A stretch of DNA of 49,757 bases from Candidatus Saccharimonadota bacterium (GTDB taxonomy: Bacteria; Patescibacteriota; Saccharimonadia; Saccharimonadales; Saccharimonadaceae), in contig JAEEKR010000030.1 in NCBI GenBank assembly GCA_016282495.1, positions 1 to 49,757 of the forward strand, given 5' to 3'. This document shows positions 49,637 through 49,757 of this stretch, in pieces; position 1 is the first letter of the stretch; each line of letters starts with the position of its first letter. The notes under the pieces were generated by a model. That model saw only the letters and a list, made by a program, of their open reading frames with translations. It was not told the DNA's origin and made no database searches. Position numbers and translations under genes: made by a program.

Positions 49637-49757
49637 TTGCGATTAAAACAAAAAAATTAACAAAAAAATTTAAGGATAAGGTAGCTGTAAATGAAATTGA
49701 TTTAAGTATTAAACGAGGTGAAATATTTGCACTTTTAGGAGTAAATGGGGCCGGAAA
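49633..49757 (+). CDS. ABC transporter ATP-binding protein, 5' end only
   Basis: The window ends inside this gene. The visible 41 codons read MIAIKTKKLTKKFKDKVAVNEIDLSIKRGEIFALLGVNGAG, the start of an ABC-2 type ATPase, ending within the Walker A motif. The ATG overlaps the abrB stop. A permease is expected downstream, outside the window. The substrate is unknown. Confidence 0.9.
   Translation, partial: MIAIKTKKLTKKFKDKVAVNEIDLSIKRGEIFALLGVNGAG

Noticed and set aside
1-49757. UGA recoding as in Gracilibacteria/Absconditabacteria
   Set aside because: TGA ends several genes at their natural length (for example pgi, recO, the AbrB gene) and does not interrupt any conserved frame.
1-49757. CRISPR arrays, insertion sequences or prophage
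   Set aside because: No direct-repeat array, transposase, integrase or phage structural gene was seen on either strand.

Overview
The window is about 50 kb of a compact, AT-rich bacterial chromosome with short intergenic gaps, a standard genetic code (TGA is a stop), Gram-positive-style envelope genes and very short core enzymes. Gene content and style point to Patescibacteria (CPR), most likely Candidatus Saccharibacteria (TM7): an alanine/lysine-rich RNase J tail, an ExoI-type nuclease, eukaryote-like class I aldolase, dimeric glycyl-tRNA synthetase, a sensorless two-component pair and LTA-synthase-like and CotH-like envelope proteins. This assignment is an inference from gene content, not from a phylogeny.

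Layout. 0-0.6 kb: 3' end of a 23S rRNA gene, a spacer hairpin, 5S rRNA and a terminator. 0.7-3.5 kb: a large surface cysteine peptidase. 3.5-5.1 kb (minus): a small membrane protein and nusA. 5.3-7.4 kb: RNase J, followed by tRNA-Leu(CAG) and an orphan gene on the minus strand. 8.6-16.6 kb: pgi, gpmI, a ZIP metal transporter, galU, an HTH-MurA fusion and a UvrD/PcrA helicase. 16.6-20.9 kb: a YabE-like DUF348/G5/3D protein, ksgA, an unannotated small RNA, a membrane protein and metG. 20.9-23.9 kb (minus): an LTA-synthase-family protein and an aquaporin. 24-34.3 kb: pheS-pheT-FKBP, exoI, uvrA-cotH. 34.3-38.3 kb: rplY, then on the minus strand a PfkB-like/aldolase fusion and a TRM11-like methyltransferase with rpmA. 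38.4-45.8 kb: flippase-like protein-xseA-xseB-membrane protein, another membrane protein, histidine kinase-response regulator-recO, glyS. 45.9-49.1 kb: an accessory-looking segment with a hybrid transcription factor (sigma region 4-like HTH, coiled coil, RNA polymerase alpha-CTD-like domain) divergent from two orphan genes, plus a third orphan. 49.1 kb to the end: an unusual tRNA-Gly(GCC), an AbrB-like regulator and the start of an ABC transporter.

Two classes of gene start can be read directly. Operon-internal genes and a minority of promoter-proximal genes have Shine-Dalgarno sequences (GGAGG-like). Fifteen genes instead have a TATAAT-like -10 box ending exactly 6 or 7 nt before the start codon, fourteen of them with the extended TGN element, and no Shine-Dalgarno. 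Transcription would then start at or within a base or two of the start codon, giving leaderless mRNAs. This rule also fixes ambiguous starts (TRM11-like gene, flippase gene).

The most novel-looking items are the sigma4/alpha-CTD hybrid protein with its long structured leader and divergent partner operon, a ~145-nt RNA with its own strong promoter and terminator behind ksgA, a tRNA-Gly in which the near-universal G19-C56 elbow pair is replaced by U19-A56, and an aldolase fused to a PfkB-type domain that has lost its catalytic GAGD motif.
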